Source: Rhodospirillales bacterium
GTDB lineage: Bacteria > Pseudomonadota > Alphaproteobacteria > UBA8366 > Aestuariispiraceae
Direction: 5' to 3'
NCBI GenBank assembly: GCA_002696645.1
Contig: NZSA01000066.1
Coordinates: forward strand, 32,542 to 66,270
Length of the DNA stretch: 33,729 nt
Positions 1-8,213 of this stretch are shown here, piece after piece. How positions within the stretch are numbered: the first letter of the stretch is position 1; the number at the start of each line of letters is the position of its first letter. The position numbers and the translations under genes are program-made. The notes beneath the pieces were generated by a model, which made no database searches, was not told where the DNA came from, and saw only the letters and a list, made by a program, of their open reading frames with translations.

Positions 1-220
1 AGATTATGACCCATCGGAGATTGGACTGCGTGTTGCGGTTCATACGGAAAGCAAGGCCGAAGCCGAGAAAATCCGACGGGCCTGCGCACAGCTTTGGATC
101 ATGGGGCCTGGTGGCACATCCTTTGGCACCCCGATGAAACCAAGACCCGTCTATGGTGTCTGGTCCACGCTGATCCCCAGGTCTTACATTTCTCAGACAG
201 TTGAAATTCTGGAGGCATGA
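1..220 (+). CDS. AtuA-family (DUF1446) protein, C-terminal part only
   Basis: The frame starting at base 2 is open from the window edge to a TGA at 218-220 and gives about 72 residues ending in ...TVEILEA. The segment with GPGGTSFGTPMKPRPVYGVW resembles the C-terminal end of the acyclic terpene utilisation (AtuA/DUF1446) family. In that family the large protein is usually followed by a small ferredoxin-fold-like partner and acyl-CoA enzymes, and the next two genes here fit. The stop overlaps the next start (ATGA), so translation is probably coupled. The substrate cannot be told from this fragment; a branched or isoprenoid acyl-CoA route is an inference from context. Confidence 0.6.
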   Translation, partial: DYDPSEIGLRVAVHTESKAEAEKIRRACAQLWIMGPGGTSFGTPMKPRPVYGVWSTLIPRSYISQTVEILEA

Positions 221-534
221 GCATGACATTACTTCGCGACATTGCCTATGTTCGGTCTGGGGATAAAGGCGACGTCGTCTCCGTCGGTGTGATCGCCAAA
301 CACCCTGAAGATTATTCCGCCTTGTTACGCAGCCTGACTGCGCCAGCGGTGAAAGATCTGTTTGGCGACTGGATAACAGGGGCTGTGGAAATTTACCCCA
401 TGGACAATATCGATGCCGTGGTTGTAATCATGCGCGGTGCCTTGGGTGGTGGCGCAACCCGAACACTGCGACTTGACCAAACCGGCAAGGCAATGGGCAA
501 TGGCCTTCTGCGCCTGCCGGTAATCAAGGAATAG
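217..534 (+). CDS. Small AtuA-associated protein (AtuA-like ferredoxin-fold domain)
   Basis: This 105-residue protein begins with LRDIAYVRSGDKGD, a signature I recognise from the small domain that is fused to, or encoded after, AtuA/DUF1446 proteins. A glycine-rich stretch (RGALGGGATRTLRLDQTGK) lies near residues 73-91. The ATG at 217 overlaps the stop of the upstream gene, and a second ATG at 223 lies behind GGAGG at 211-215, so either could be used. The acyl-CoA dehydrogenase starts 6 bases downstream, making a three-gene operon. The biochemical role of the small subunit is not established; it probably acts with the AtuA-like protein in the cytoplasm. Confidence 0.7.
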   Translation: MSMTLLRDIAYVRSGDKGDVVSVGVIAKHPEDYSALLRSLTAPAVKDLFGDWITGAVEIYPMDNIDAVVVIMRGALGGGATRTLRLDQTGKAMGNGLLRLPVIKE

Positions 535-540
535 ACCGGC

Positions 541-1701
541 ATGGCACTTGACGCTGATACCTTTCGGCAAATTACAGAAACCATCGACCGTTTTGTTCGG
601 GACCGATTGATCCCGGCAGAAGCACAGGTCGATGAAGACAATGCTATTCCACCCGACATCGTATCCGAGATGCGTGACCTTGGCCTTTTCGGCCTCTCCA
701 TCCCAGAAGAGTATGGTGGGCTTGGCCTAACCATGGTTGAAGAGGTGGAACTTGCCTTTCGATTGGGGCGCGCCTCACCCGCATTTCGGTCCTTGATTGG
801 AACGAATAACGGCATCGGTTCTCAGGGAATACTTTTGGATGGCACAGAACAACAGAAGCAGACTTGGTTGCCACGCCTTGCCTCGGGAGAAGTTATTGGT
901 TCTTTCGCGCTAACAGAGCCAGATTCAGGATCCGATGCAGCCTCAATCAGCCTATCGGCGGATCCGGACGGAGTTGACTTCATTCTGAATGGCACAAAGC
1001 GATACATTACCAATGCGCCCATCGCCGGCTTGTTCACGGTAATGGCCCGAACCGACCGGACAATCGAAGGGGCAAAGGGAATCACAGCCTTCCTGGTGGA
1101 AGGCAACACGCCTGGGCTGAGCGTTGGACTACCGGATCGTAAAATGGGGCAACGCGGGACCAAGACCGCTGATGTTGTCTTTCAAAACTGCCGCGTCCCG
1201 GCCAGTTCCATTATCGGCGGGATTGCTGGACGGGGCTTTAGCACTGCAATGAAAGTGCTCGACCGAGGACGATTGCATATTTCTGCCGTCTGCGTTGGTG
1301 CCGCGGAACGTCTTCTGGACGATGCACTTAGCTTCGCAATGAACCGGCGCCAATTCAATGCGCCCATTTCCGAATTTCAGTTGATTCAGGCAATGTTGGC
1401 AGACAGTCGCACAGAACTTTATGCCGGAAAATGCATGGTTATGGACGCTGCCCGTCGGAGAGATTTGGGTGAGGCTGTCTCCTTGGAGGCAAGTTGCTGC
1501 AAACTTTACTGTTCCGAAATGGTCGGCCGGGTCGCCGACCGTGCTGTGCAAATTCATGGTGGCGCAGGATACATGGCCGATTACCCCGTAGAGCGCTTCT
1601 ACAGGGATGTCCGACTATTCCGTCTCTACGAGGGAACGTCTCAAATCCAACAACTCGTTATTGCGCGCAACATGATTAGACAACACCAAGGCCAGAACTA
1701 A
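541..1701 (+). CDS. Acyl-CoA dehydrogenase
   Basis: This 386-residue protein is of normal length for the FAD-dependent acyl-CoA dehydrogenase family, which oxidises acyl-CoA to 2-enoyl-CoA and passes electrons to ETF. The N-terminal helical domain contains PEEYGGLGLTMVEEVEL (about residues 55-71). The FAD-binding middle domain has FALTEPDSGSDAAS (about 122-135). The C-terminal domain has the catalytic-base region with QIHGGAGYMADYPVERFYRD (about 337-356) and RLYEGTSQIQQLVIAR (about 361-376). It is tightly linked to the AtuA-type genes, suggesting a branched-chain or terpenoid acyl-CoA substrate, though the chain length is not readable. It is the last gene before the integration-site repeats and looks intact. 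Confidence 0.9.
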   Translation: MALDADTFRQITETIDRFVRDRLIPAEAQVDEDNAIPPDIVSEMRDLGLFGLSIPEEYGGLGLTMVEEVELAFRLGRASPAFRSLIGTNNGIGSQGILLDGTEQQKQTWLPRLASGEVIGSFALTEPDSGSDAASISLSADPDGVDFILNGTKRYITNAPIAGLFTVMARTDRTIEGAKGITAFLVEGNTPGLSVGLPDRKMGQRGTKTADVVFQNCRVPASSIIGGIAGRGFSTAMKVLDRGRLHISAVCVGAAERLLDDALSFAMNRRQFNAPISEFQLIQAMLADSRTELYAGKCMVMDAARRRDLGEAVSLEASCCKLYCSEMVGRVADRAVQIHGGAGYMADYPVERFYRDVRLFRLYEGTSQIQQLVIARNMIRQHQGQN

Positions 1702-1715
1702 ATTCAATTTGCACC

Positions 1716-1737
1716 TGCTTACCTATTGCTTACCCAA
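1716..1737. repeat. Candidate integrase arm-binding repeat, type B, copy 1
   Basis: A 22-base sequence containing two GCTTACC units 4 bases apart is repeated exactly at 10867-10888, just ahead of the second integrase gene. Here it sits immediately left of the first tRNA-derived attachment site. Paired short direct repeats beside a core site are typical arm-type sites of tyrosine integrases. The assignment to the second integrase is inference. Confidence 0.55.
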
Positions 1738-1742
1738 GCAGA

Positions 1743-1766
1743 AGCCCCGCTGGTGAGAGCGGGGCT
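1743..1766 (-). terminator. Hairpin downstream of tRNA-fMet 3' half (copy 1)
   Basis: AGCCCCGCT-ggtgag-AGCGGGGCT forms a perfect 9-bp stem. It lies just beyond the CCA end of the partial tRNA on the minus strand, where a tRNA terminator is expected. The same hairpin and its flanks recur at 10652-10675, so the duplicated attachment segment includes the terminator. Confidence 0.6.
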
Positions 1767-1782
1767 AAGTGTTTGGAATATA

Positions 1783-1827
1783 TGGTTGCGGGGGTAGGAT
1801 TTGAACCTACGACCTTCAGGTTATGAG
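1783..1827 (-). repeat. Attachment site att1: 3' half of tRNA-fMet (CAU)
   Basis: Read on the minus strand, this segment runs from the CTCATAA anticodon loop through GGTTCAAATCC (T-arm) to CCCCCGCAACCA, the 3' half of an initiator tRNA-Met. The 5' half is absent: beyond the anticodon the sequence becomes AT-rich and unrelated, so this is not a functional tRNA gene. An identical copy lies at 10692-10736. The duplication, and the integrase gene directly beside each copy, identify these as att sites of islands that target the tRNA-fMet 3' end. Confidence 0.85.
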
Positions 1828-1957
1828 TTAGTTTTTTAGGGGTCCTCTGGGATACGCTGATATTCTCTATATAGTCATATATCATTGTTAAATATAGTAT
1901 ATTTTCTGTTTTATATTCGCTCACTGACTCTCAACGGTCTTGCATTTCGCTCTCACT

Positions 1958-1976
1958 TGCTTCCTATATGCTTCCT
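1958..1976. repeat. Candidate integrase arm-binding repeat, type A, copy 1
   Basis: A 19-base sequence with two GCTTCCT units separated by ATAT lies about 20 bases before the first integrase start and recurs exactly at 10625-10643, at the other end of island A. In a circularised island the two copies would flank the core site, as expected for integrase arm sites. Confidence 0.6.
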
Positions 1977-1996
1977 GTTTTGATAAAGGAAGCACT

Positions 1997-3160
1997 ATGA
2001 CCCGTCTTAGCAAACGCACCGTTGATACCCTTTCGCCAGGTGAGAAGGAGTATTTTGTCTGGGATGAGGATATGCCGGGATTTGGCCTTCGTGTCTGGCC
2101 AACGGGTCGCAAGGTCTATCTGATACAGTACAGAGACAGTGGTGGGCGCACCCGGCGCAAGGGATTGGGCAAGCATGGCGTCGTTACCGCAGAAGATGCC
2201 CGTAAGGAAGCCCGTGAGCTATTGGCATCGGTTGCCCGGGGGGCGAACCCCTCAGGCGATGCCAAGCGCAAGCGTGTGGCCCCTACAGTCGAGGAACTGT
2301 GCGAACGGTTTATGGATGAGTATGTCCCGTCTCACTGTAAGGCATCCACGGCGAAAGAGTATCGACGGAATATCGATCTCTTCATCAAGCCGCGTCTGGG
2401 CAAGATGAAGGTGGCAGAGATTGAACGCTCGGACATTGCAGACCTTCACCATGCCCATAGGGAGATATCGTATCAGGCGAATAGAACTCTTGGCGTCTTG
2501 TCCGTCATGTTTAACCAGGCCGAAGTGTGGGGCCTTCGTCCAGACGGGTCGAATCCATGCCGCCATGTGAAGAAGTATGAGGAGAAGAAGCGGGAGCGCT
2601 ATCTCTCTACTGAGGAACTCATACGGTTGGGACAGACGCTAAATGAACTAGAGGCATCGGGTGAGGAGCCCCTGCCCCCGATCCACTGTATCCGGCTTCT
2701 CATCCTTACGGGATGCCGCCTTAGCGAGATACAGACTTTACAATGGTCCTATGTACAGGGGAACCGTTTAAGGCTCCCCGATTCCAAGACCGGGGCGAAG
2801 AGTGTTTACCTGGGACCAGCCGCGCTGGAAGCCCTAGGAAAAATCGAGCGCTTTGATGATAATCCCTACGTAGTTACGGGAAAGCTCCCAGGCACGCATC
2901 TAACCGACATGCAGCGGCCTTGGCGTCGCATACGTAGGAGAGCGGGATTAGACGACCTTCGTATCCATGACCTAAGGCACTCCTTTGCATCCAGTGCCGT
3001 AGGGATGGGAGAGAGCCTTCCTATGATCGGAAAGCTTTTAGGTCATTCCCAGGTGCAGACCACAGCGCGCTATGCCCATCTTGCCGATGATCCTGTACAG
3101 GTATCAGCGGATCGGATATCGGGGGAATTGGCTAGGCTTATGGGTGGGGGCAATAGCTAA
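1997..3160 (+). CDS. Tyrosine-type integrase of island A (P4-like, DUF4102 N-terminus)
   Basis: This site-specific recombinase probably inserts and excises island A at the tRNA-fMet 3' end. With the ATG at 1997, which follows AAAGGAAG, it has 387 residues, the usual size for P4-type integrases. The N-terminal DUF4102-like domain contains MPGFGLRVWPTGRKVYLIQY (residues 26-45). A SAM-like core-binding domain lies at about 94-180. The catalytic domain shows R241 (TGCRLSEI), H324-x-x-R327 (HDLRHSF), H350 (LLGHS) and the nucleophile Y359 (ARYAHL). It lies directly beside att1 and its arm-like repeats. It is related to, but clearly different from, the integrase at 10900, so the two islands entered separately. 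Confidence 0.93.
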   Translation: MTRLSKRTVDTLSPGEKEYFVWDEDMPGFGLRVWPTGRKVYLIQYRDSGGRTRRKGLGKHGVVTAEDARKEARELLASVARGANPSGDAKRKRVAPTVEELCERFMDEYVPSHCKASTAKEYRRNIDLFIKPRLGKMKVAEIERSDIADLHHAHREISYQANRTLGVLSVMFNQAEVWGLRPDGSNPCRHVKKYEEKKRERYLSTEELIRLGQTLNELEASGEEPLPPIHCIRLLILTGCRLSEIQTLQWSYVQGNRLRLPDSKTGAKSVYLGPAALEALGKIERFDDNPYVVTGKLPGTHLTDMQRPWRRIRRRAGLDDLRIHDLRHSFASSAVGMGESLPMIGKLLGHSQVQTTARYAHLADDPVQVSADRISGELARLMGGGNS

Positions 3161-3397
3161 CCCTACGTACATAGGGACCATGCTTAAAAGCCTAAGGCTT
3201 CGTTTCCTTAGCTAAGAAAACTTGGACCATAGCCCATACTTATGAAGGGTCTACTCACAGTCTCTAAGGGACGCACTACGCCGATAGCGTTAGAGACGAG
3301 TTTCGTCCAATTTATCTATCTTACGCTCAACGGTTTATTCACCCTAAGGAAGAAGGTACGCTAAGTCTGCAAACCGTCCCTTAGGCACGAACTACTC

Positions 3398-4216
3398 ATG
3401 ATAACGTATCTCGAATTTCATAATCGCTATATGCTACTCCAAGCATTCGACCTCCTAGGCATTAAGATATTTGGAGACGACTGGGACGGTCACGAAGCAT
3501 GGGCACGACCTTCAAATGGAATCAACTCGCTTAAAGAACGTCATAGACGATTGAGAGATCAGATTGAGCAACTTGAATTGGAGATTGCCCCATTGAGAGT
3601 GAAGTTTAGCTTGGCACTCGACCGAGCGGAACAGGATAAGTTTAGCCATCAAGCGGCGGCACTTCAGGTAAAAAAAGACACGCTGTATGAAGAACTCCGC
3701 AAGCTGCCAAACAACTTTGATACGCTAGAAACTGACCAAGCGAGATTTGATCGCCGCGAACGAGTTCACAATACTTTATGGGATGCTGCCATAAAGAAAG
3801 ACCTAAATCTTTTTTGTGGTCTTTACACAATTATGGAACTAGGAGCTTGGTCTAAAGAACCAGGCTTCCATTTAAATATAGGCCTCTCGATGGTTAGGGC
3901 ACCTCAACGCTATGGCCGTAGGCGTGGCCCAGTATCGATTGAAAAGACGCAATTCGAGAATTGGCTACAGGATGTAGAAGTTCTGATTCCTTCTAGCAGG
4001 CCAATACCCGATCCAAGTCTGCTAGAGCAAGTCGGGGCCTTTATACAAAAATCTATTTCCGAGAATCCGAACCTCCGAAAAGATGGCATTCGGAAACTGG
4101 CACAAACGCAGTTTCCAAGGCTATCAGGTGAACTATTCAAGACTGCTTGGAAAACCTCTGCGCCTGGGACCCACACAAAAGGAGGGCGACCGAAAGGTAA
4201 AAAACCATCTGATTAG
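3398..4216 (+). CDS. Hypothetical protein with coiled-coil segment
   Basis: I do not recognise this 272-residue protein. A charged heptad-like stretch (about residues 48-105, with RHRRLRDQIEQLELEIAP and later KKDTLYEELRKL) suggests a coiled coil. A second half carries a basic RYGRRRGP motif (about 171-178), and the tail ends in a lysine- and glycine-rich segment (GGRPKGKK). The basic tail and coiled coil would suit a DNA-associated island protein, but no domain is named with confidence. No strong ribosome-binding site is visible before the ATG at 3398. It lies alone between the integrase and an AlpA-like gene, with 237 bases upstream in which I see no gene. Confidence 0.5.
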   Translation: MITYLEFHNRYMLLQAFDLLGIKIFGDDWDGHEAWARPSNGINSLKERHRRLRDQIEQLELEIAPLRVKFSLALDRAEQDKFSHQAAALQVKKDTLYEELRKLPNNFDTLETDQARFDRRERVHNTLWDAAIKKDLNLFCGLYTIMELGAWSKEPGFHLNIGLSMVRAPQRYGRRRGPVSIEKTQFENWLQDVEVLIPSSRPIPDPSLLEQVGAFIQKSISENPNLRKDGIRKLAQTQFPRLSGELFKTAWKTSAPGTHTKGGRPKGKKPSD

Positions 4217-4409
4217 ACCCACATGATTTGTCTTACGTAACTTTTTTTCAATAGTAACACGCTGATATTTAACAAAAATAAATCAGAAGGATTTACCCAA
4301 CTGATTATTAAGAAATCGTAGGGACTATTAAGACTTTTTGAAAGAGGACATCTTCCGGTCAAGAGGTAAGCGCATTCGGGCGCATGCCAATCACTAGGAA
4401 GGTACCAAA

Positions 4410-4643
4410 ATGTTAAACGACAATTTGAATATCAAAGACTCGTCCTATTTGGACAGGCTTATCAATGAACAAGAAGCCGCCGAATTTCTCGGATACACAA
4501 TCCGGGCTTTGCAGAATTGGCGAGTACGAGGCGGCGGTCCCCGTTTCGTAAAGGTCTCTGGCCGGTCTATCCGCTATCGCCGCCGCCAACTGATCGAATG
4601 GGCGGATTCCAAGATGGTCAGCCATACGTCGGAAGTGGCGTAA
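4410..4643 (+). CDS. AlpA/excisionase-type helix-turn-helix protein (island A)
   Basis: This 77-residue protein matches the AlpA/HTH_17 pattern. LINEQEAAEFLGYTIRALQNW (residues 17-37) forms the winged-helix DNA-recognition helices, followed by RGGGPRFVKVSGRSIRYRRR and the closing LIEWADS. Proteins of this family commonly regulate integrase genes or act as directionality factors in genomic islands. An AGGAAGG motif precedes the ATG. A second member of the family lies at 14608, so each mobile region has its own. The target promoter is not identifiable here. Confidence 0.8.
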   Translation: MLNDNLNIKDSSYLDRLINEQEAAEFLGYTIRALQNWRVRGGGPRFVKVSGRSIRYRRRQLIEWADSKMVSHTSEVA

Positions 4644-4779
4644 GGCGATGGGGTTGAGCCTTTCCACAAGTTTTGCCCTGGCGGGGCTGGCCGCGCCGTC
4701 AGGGATTTTGGGGACGGATGCGGTCCAGACAGACACAGAGCGTAAGCTCTCTCAGTCTGGCTCCGCACCCGCCACAAAA

Positions 4780-4806
4780 GAGGGGCAGGCTCTGAGCCTG
4801 CCCCTC
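4780..4806 (-). terminator. Strong hairpin, likely terminator for the minus-strand cassette
   Basis: GAGGGGCAGGCT and AGCCTGCCCCTC form a perfect 12-bp stem with a 3-base loop. On the minus strand the stem is followed by TTTT, so it would act as a rho-independent terminator for transcripts coming from the cassette that ends at 5328. Confidence 0.6.
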
Positions 4807-4865
4807 CCTTTCTGTCTACCCGTCCCTAAAACCCAAAGCGGCCCCGGCGCGCAGCGTCGGAACAA

Positions 4866-4895
4866 GCACGCGCTAGCGTGCGCTCTTTCTTTTCT
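4866..4895 (+). terminator. Possible plus-strand terminator
   Basis: GCACGC-GCTA-GCGTGC forms a short GC-rich stem, followed on the plus strand by a T-rich tract (TCTTTCTTTTC). It could end transcripts from the AlpA-like gene. The stem is only 6 bp, so this is tentative. Confidence 0.35.
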
Positions 4896-5327
4896 GGTTT
4901 TGAACATTCGGAAACCCAAGAGGGGGGTCCTTGTAACACCCCCTTCTTCAATGACATGGCGCAATCAGGAGTAGTAATATGTAAGGCGTGGGGTGTCTAC
5001 TGAATGTGATTGCGTTGAATGTTGATAACCTCGACCATATTGATGTACAGTTTCCTTGGAAGGCCTACCGTCTTGCCAGGAGATACCGAGAAGAACTCGG
5101 GTTTAAAGAACTTAGGGACAAAGCCACTGAAACTCGAACGCGACTAGAACCCTTAATCGGACTCGACTTCGCGACCTCATAAAGGAATGACCGGGGATGG
5201 TCCACTAACGTCTCGGAATCAGCCATAACCAAGGGGAGTTCGTGACGGTCTCAACGGCACTGACGCGGTCATCTTAACTGTGACACGTCATCCAACGACC
5301 GGCAAACCTGACGCCACGCCACGTAAG

Positions 5328-5853
5328 TTAACACAAAAAAACAAACAAAAGGGCGACACTAACGACCCCCCAATTTCTGTCAGCGGCGGAAGCAACAATG
5401 TTTCCGAAGAAGTAGCCAGTTCCAACCAGTATGCCAGCCCAAAGAGCTGCGGACGCTGCGTTTAATATAGTAAAGGTTCGCCACGGAATTTCTCCCAAAC
5501 CAACAGGTATTGCACCTATCGTGCGCATTCCCTTAGGGTAGCGATATATAAACAAGTACAAGATGCCGTATCGGGCCATAAGGATACGCGCTCTTTTTAT
5601 GGCTTCCTGGGTCCAGGTCCATCTTGCGAAAATGTGCTCACCATAGCGCCGCGCCAATGCAAACCGCAGCTCATCGCCCAGATACCCACCCGCAAAGCTC
5701 AAGATCAGAACGATACTTGGGTCCAATGCGCCCTTGTAGGCCGCGAAACCCGCGAATAGGGGGAGTGCTCCACTCTTCAAACTGCAGTAAGCGGATAGGC
5801 AAGGCGTAAACCAGCAAGCCATACTCTTCCAACAAGGCGAGAAATGTTTCCAT
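5328..5853 (-). pseudogene. DedA/VTT-domain membrane protein, frameshifted near the N-terminus
   Basis: Most of the gene encodes a DedA-family (VTT domain) integral membrane protein. GALPLFAGFAAY, LSFAGGYLGDELRFALARRYG and the re-entrant-loop-like RYPKGMRTIGAIPVG are visible, followed by a C-terminal membrane helix. The natural N-terminus METFLALLEEYGLLVYALP starts at 5853, but it is in a different frame from the body. The two frames meet around 5795-5810, where one base too many, or two too few, separates ALPI from AYCSLKSG. A start at 5858 in the body frame gives an implausible leader. DedA proteins act in lipid flipping or membrane homeostasis. It is the last gene of the metal cassette. 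A sequencing error is an alternative to a real frameshift. Confidence 0.65.
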
Positions 5854-5895
5854 TGCACCTTATTTCTTCACAGGTAACGCTGTGGCGGCTTGAAG

Positions 5896-6513
5896 CTACA
5901 ACACCCGGCGTATCTTTTGGACGGCCACTCCTGGAGGTTCATGCTGATCGATTGTGGTAACGAACTCTCCATTAGCATTGTATACGAACACGCTGGCGGA
6001 ATGGTTCATTGTGTAGCTTTCATCCACCGTTACGCGCTCATACGTGACTCTGAATGATTCGGCGGCTTTGAGCGTTTGACCAGCCGAGCCCGAATAACCG
6101 GTGATCGCTGTATGGAAATTGCTGACATAATCCGCCATCACCTGAACAGTATCCCGTTCAGGGTCAACCGTAATGAAAACTGCCTGGATGGGAGACGTTT
6201 TATCGCCAAGTTCTTCCAGCCATCCCGATATGTTGGATAGGGTTGTTGGGCAGACATCAGGACAATATGTGAACCCAAAGAATACAAGAGTGGGGCGTCC
6301 GATCCAGTCCTTCGGGTGTGTCCGACCTGAATGATCCGTTAGTTGGAAGTTCATTTCATAAAATGGAAGTGGGAGAGATTGTGATGCAACTGAATAGGGG
6401 TCGATAGCTCGCCCTGGACCATCGACCTGCCACCAACCAATGAACAGTGTTATCGCGACTAAGCCGAGGCCGCCTGCAATATACACAATCAATTGACGAA
6501 CTGCGCCGTTCAT
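5896..6513 (-). CDS. SCO1/SenC-family copper protein (second copy of the cassette)
   Basis: This 205-residue membrane-anchored thioredoxin-fold protein of the SCO family delivers copper or reduces thiols for cytochrome oxidase CuA assembly, or protects against copper and redox stress. An N-terminal membrane helix spans about residues 7-27. The copper-binding CxxxC is in FGFTYCPDVCPTTLSN (about 74-89), and the copper-ligand histidine is in MNHSASVFV near the C-terminus. TVDPERDT is the typical SCO loop. It overlaps the end of lspA by four bases. A second, distinct SCO protein lies at 7608 in the same operon, so the pair is an operon-level duplication rather than a recent copy. Confidence 0.9.
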   Translation of the reverse strand: MNGAVRQLIVYIAGGLGLVAITLFIGWWQVDGPGRAIDPYSVASQSLPLPFYEMNFQLTDHSGRTHPKDWIGRPTLVFFGFTYCPDVCPTTLSNISGWLEELGDKTSPIQAVFITVDPERDTVQVMADYVSNFHTAITGYSGSAGQTLKAAESFRVTYERVTVDESYTMNHSASVFVYNANGEFVTTIDQHEPPGVAVQKIRRVL

Positions 6514-7064
6514 TGACCAGTATCCAGCTGACTTCCGCGCGGCTTTGATTTCGGTGATTGATCTTCTTCCTGGTTAGATTTACTGGATTGCGTTTTCATG
6601 GTGAACGCAAGTAAGCACACTACACCTACCGTGATGAAAATATCCGCGACGTTAAAAACCGGCCAATGATACGAACCAACATATAGAGCGATAAAATCCG
6701 TGACCGCTCCGTCATGCATTCGATCAACAACGTTACCCAGCGTGCCTCCGATAACTGCGGCGAATATGTACATCTTGCCCCGATGTCGCGTACGCCAAAA
6801 CCAAAACCCAAAAACCCCAATGATCACAATAGCAAGCCCTGACAGTATCAATGGCCCCCATACCCCGAGACCGCCAAGCAACCCAAAACTAACGCCGCGA
6901 TTATAGACAAGCACAAAGTCGAAGAATGGGAGGATGGGAATACGTTTAGGAGGGTCCATGATGACTGTTAGCACGTACCACTTCGTGCCGATATCAACGC
7001 CAGTCAAAAGGACGGCGAATAGAAAGGCCGCCATGGCGTTTCGTACATGATGTCGCATTATCAA
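6510..7064 (-). CDS. lspA: Lipoprotein signal peptidase (signal peptidase II)
   Basis: This 184-residue inner-membrane aspartyl peptidase removes signal peptides from prolipoproteins. Four membrane helices are apparent. The family motifs are DIGTKWYV near residue 25, VYNRGVSFGLL near 54-64, and the two catalytic aspartates in GNVVDRM and FNVADIFI. A hydrophilic tail of about 25 residues follows the last helix. Accessory lspA copies occur in metal-resistance clusters such as pbr-type lead loci. Its position between PCu(A)C and SCO suggests it processes lipoproteins of this cassette or was carried along with it. It overlaps the next gene by four bases. Confidence 0.92.
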   Translation of the reverse strand: MIMRHHVRNAMAAFLFAVLLTGVDIGTKWYVLTVIMDPPKRIPILPFFDFVLVYNRGVSFGLLGGLGVWGPLILSGLAIVIIGVFGFWFWRTRHRGKMYIFAAVIGGTLGNVVDRMHDGAVTDFIALYVGSYHWPVFNVADIFITVGVVCLLAFTMKTQSSKSNQEEDQSPKSKPRGSQLDTGQ

Positions 7065-7121
7065 TCTCTATCCATTTGAAAAACCAACGTCGGGTGGCGG
7101 ATTGGGTAAGTCTGAGTTTTG

Positions 7122-7601
7122 TCAATCTGAAAACTTTGGGCCTGAGGCGGCTATCCCATAGACGGGAACCGCAACATCAACTGGCCCTGCATTCTCAAAG
7201 TGCAGGGTCATTGATATGGTTTCCCCCTTTTTCAACGGATTTTTCAATTCCATGAGCATGATGTGCAATCCCCCTGGCTCCAGGATGGCCGTTGTTCCAG
7301 CAGAAACTTCGACATTACCCGCAGGACTCATTCTCGCAAGACCGTCTTTAACCTCTGATTTATGGACCTCAGCCATACCAGCGGCAGGTGTAGTGACCAT
7401 TGTAAGAACGTCGGTAACGGCTCCACCGTTTCGAATTGTGAGATAAACAGCAGTTGGTCTTGATACGCCAATTGACGCGCGAGCCCATGGTTTCTCTACA
7501 ACAAGATCGGACGCATAAACGTCGGCTGCAGACGTCAATAGAACCGCGATAACTGCTATAAACACGAAAAGAGCGGTCTGTTTTATTCTGAACATCAGCA
7601 A
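7122..7601 (-). CDS. Periplasmic copper chaperone PCu(A)C
   Basis: This 159-residue secreted protein has a signal peptide ending near ADVYA (about residue 30). The copper site H-x10-M-x21-H-x-M is complete: VHKSEVKDGLARM, then 21 residues, then HIM. The mature part starts with LVVEKPWARAS, typical of the family. PCu(A)C delivers Cu(I) to the CuA site of cytochrome oxidase together with SCO proteins, and two SCO genes are direct neighbours. It starts 7 bases after the upstream SCO stop, which supports one transcript. The motif makes copper the likely main substrate of this part of the cassette. Confidence 0.92.
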   Translation of the reverse strand: MLMFRIKQTALFVFIAVIAVLLTSAADVYASDLVVEKPWARASIGVSRPTAVYLTIRNGGAVTDVLTMVTTPAAGMAEVHKSEVKDGLARMSPAGNVEVSAGTTAILEPGGLHIMLMELKNPLKKGETISMTLHFENAGPVDVAVPVYGIAASGPKFSD

Positions 7602-7607
7602 TAATCC

Positions 7608-8213
7608 TTACAATCTTTTATTTAGTTCCGTGACAAAAACCTCCGTCGCGGTGCCGTACCCGAAGGTTCGTACGAAGGTACCGTCGGGTGAGATGAGATA
7701 GACCGCAGACGTGTGAGCTACGGCATAGTTGCTTTGATCTCTATCCGGCTGTTGCTTTTCATAATAGGCCTTAAAGGTTTCGACGGCGCTGGCAATCTGT
7801 TTCTCGGCGCCGGTCAGCCCAACGATAGTAGGATGGAATGCCGACACGTACTCCGCCATACTTTCAACGCGGTCACGCTCAGGATCAACTGAGATAAAAA
7901 GTGGTGTCACGCTAGCTGCCTTCCCACCAATCTGATCTATGACCACCGCAAGGTCCGAAAGCGTCGTCGGGCAGATATCAGGGCAGTTCGTAAATCCGAA
8001 GAAGACTAAGAGCCACTGCCCCCTGTAGGTCTTCTCGGTGACTGTATTCCCTTGGTGATCAACAAGCATAAAACTTGGCGAGAAGGCATTCGATTCGGAT
8101 TGTGACGATGCCTCAAAAACTGGGTTTCCTGTGCCGCGCCAAACAAAGAGGCCGATATACACGGCCAACATGATCGCAACGGTCCCCCAGAGAATGTATC
8201 GGATTTTCTTCAA
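7608..8213 (-). CDS. SCO1/SenC-family copper protein (first copy)
   Basis: This 201-residue protein has an N-terminal membrane anchor (about residues 4-26) and the SCO core. FGFTNCPDICPTTLSDL holds the CxxxC copper site, SVDPERDR the conserved loop, and VAHTSAVYLI the ligand histidine. Its role is copper insertion or thiol reduction in oxidase assembly on the periplasmic side. The start overlaps the DsbA-like stop by four bases, and the PCu(A)C gene follows. It is clearly diverged from the SCO protein at 5896, so the two may divide the tasks of copper transfer and disulfide reduction. That division is inference. Confidence 0.9.
   Translation of the reverse strand: MKKIRYILWGTVAIMLAVYIGLFVWRGTGNPVFEASSQSESNAFSPSFMLVDHQGNTVTEKTYRGQWLLVFFGFTNCPDICPTTLSDLAVVIDQIGGKAASVTPLFISVDPERDRVESMAEYVSAFHPTIVGLTGAEKQIASAVETFKAYYEKQQPDRDQSNYAVAHTSAVYLISPDGTFVRTFGYGTATEVFVTELNKRL

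Larger units (their letters stand above)
4644..5327. other. Stretch without a convincing gene
   Basis: About 680 bases between the AlpA-like gene and the end of the minus-strand metal cassette. Open frames here lack a ribosome-binding site and family resemblance. The clear structures are two GC-rich hairpins (4780-4806 and 4866-4881), listed separately. A possible 64-residue frame from a GTG at 4988 has a plausible amphipathic composition but no supported start, so it is not annotated as a gene. Confidence 0.5.

Noticed and set aside
1783-1900. A complete tRNA gene on the minus strand at either att copy
   Set aside because: Only the 3' half is present in both copies. The sequence beyond the anticodon cannot form a D-arm or acceptor stem.
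4648-4974. A 108-residue frame after the AlpA-like gene
   Set aside because: It runs through two GC-rich hairpins, has no ribosome site and resembles no family.
4988-5182. A 64-residue frame starting with GTG
   Set aside because: The sequence looks partly protein-like, but there is no ribosome site, no upstream ATG and no recognised motif.
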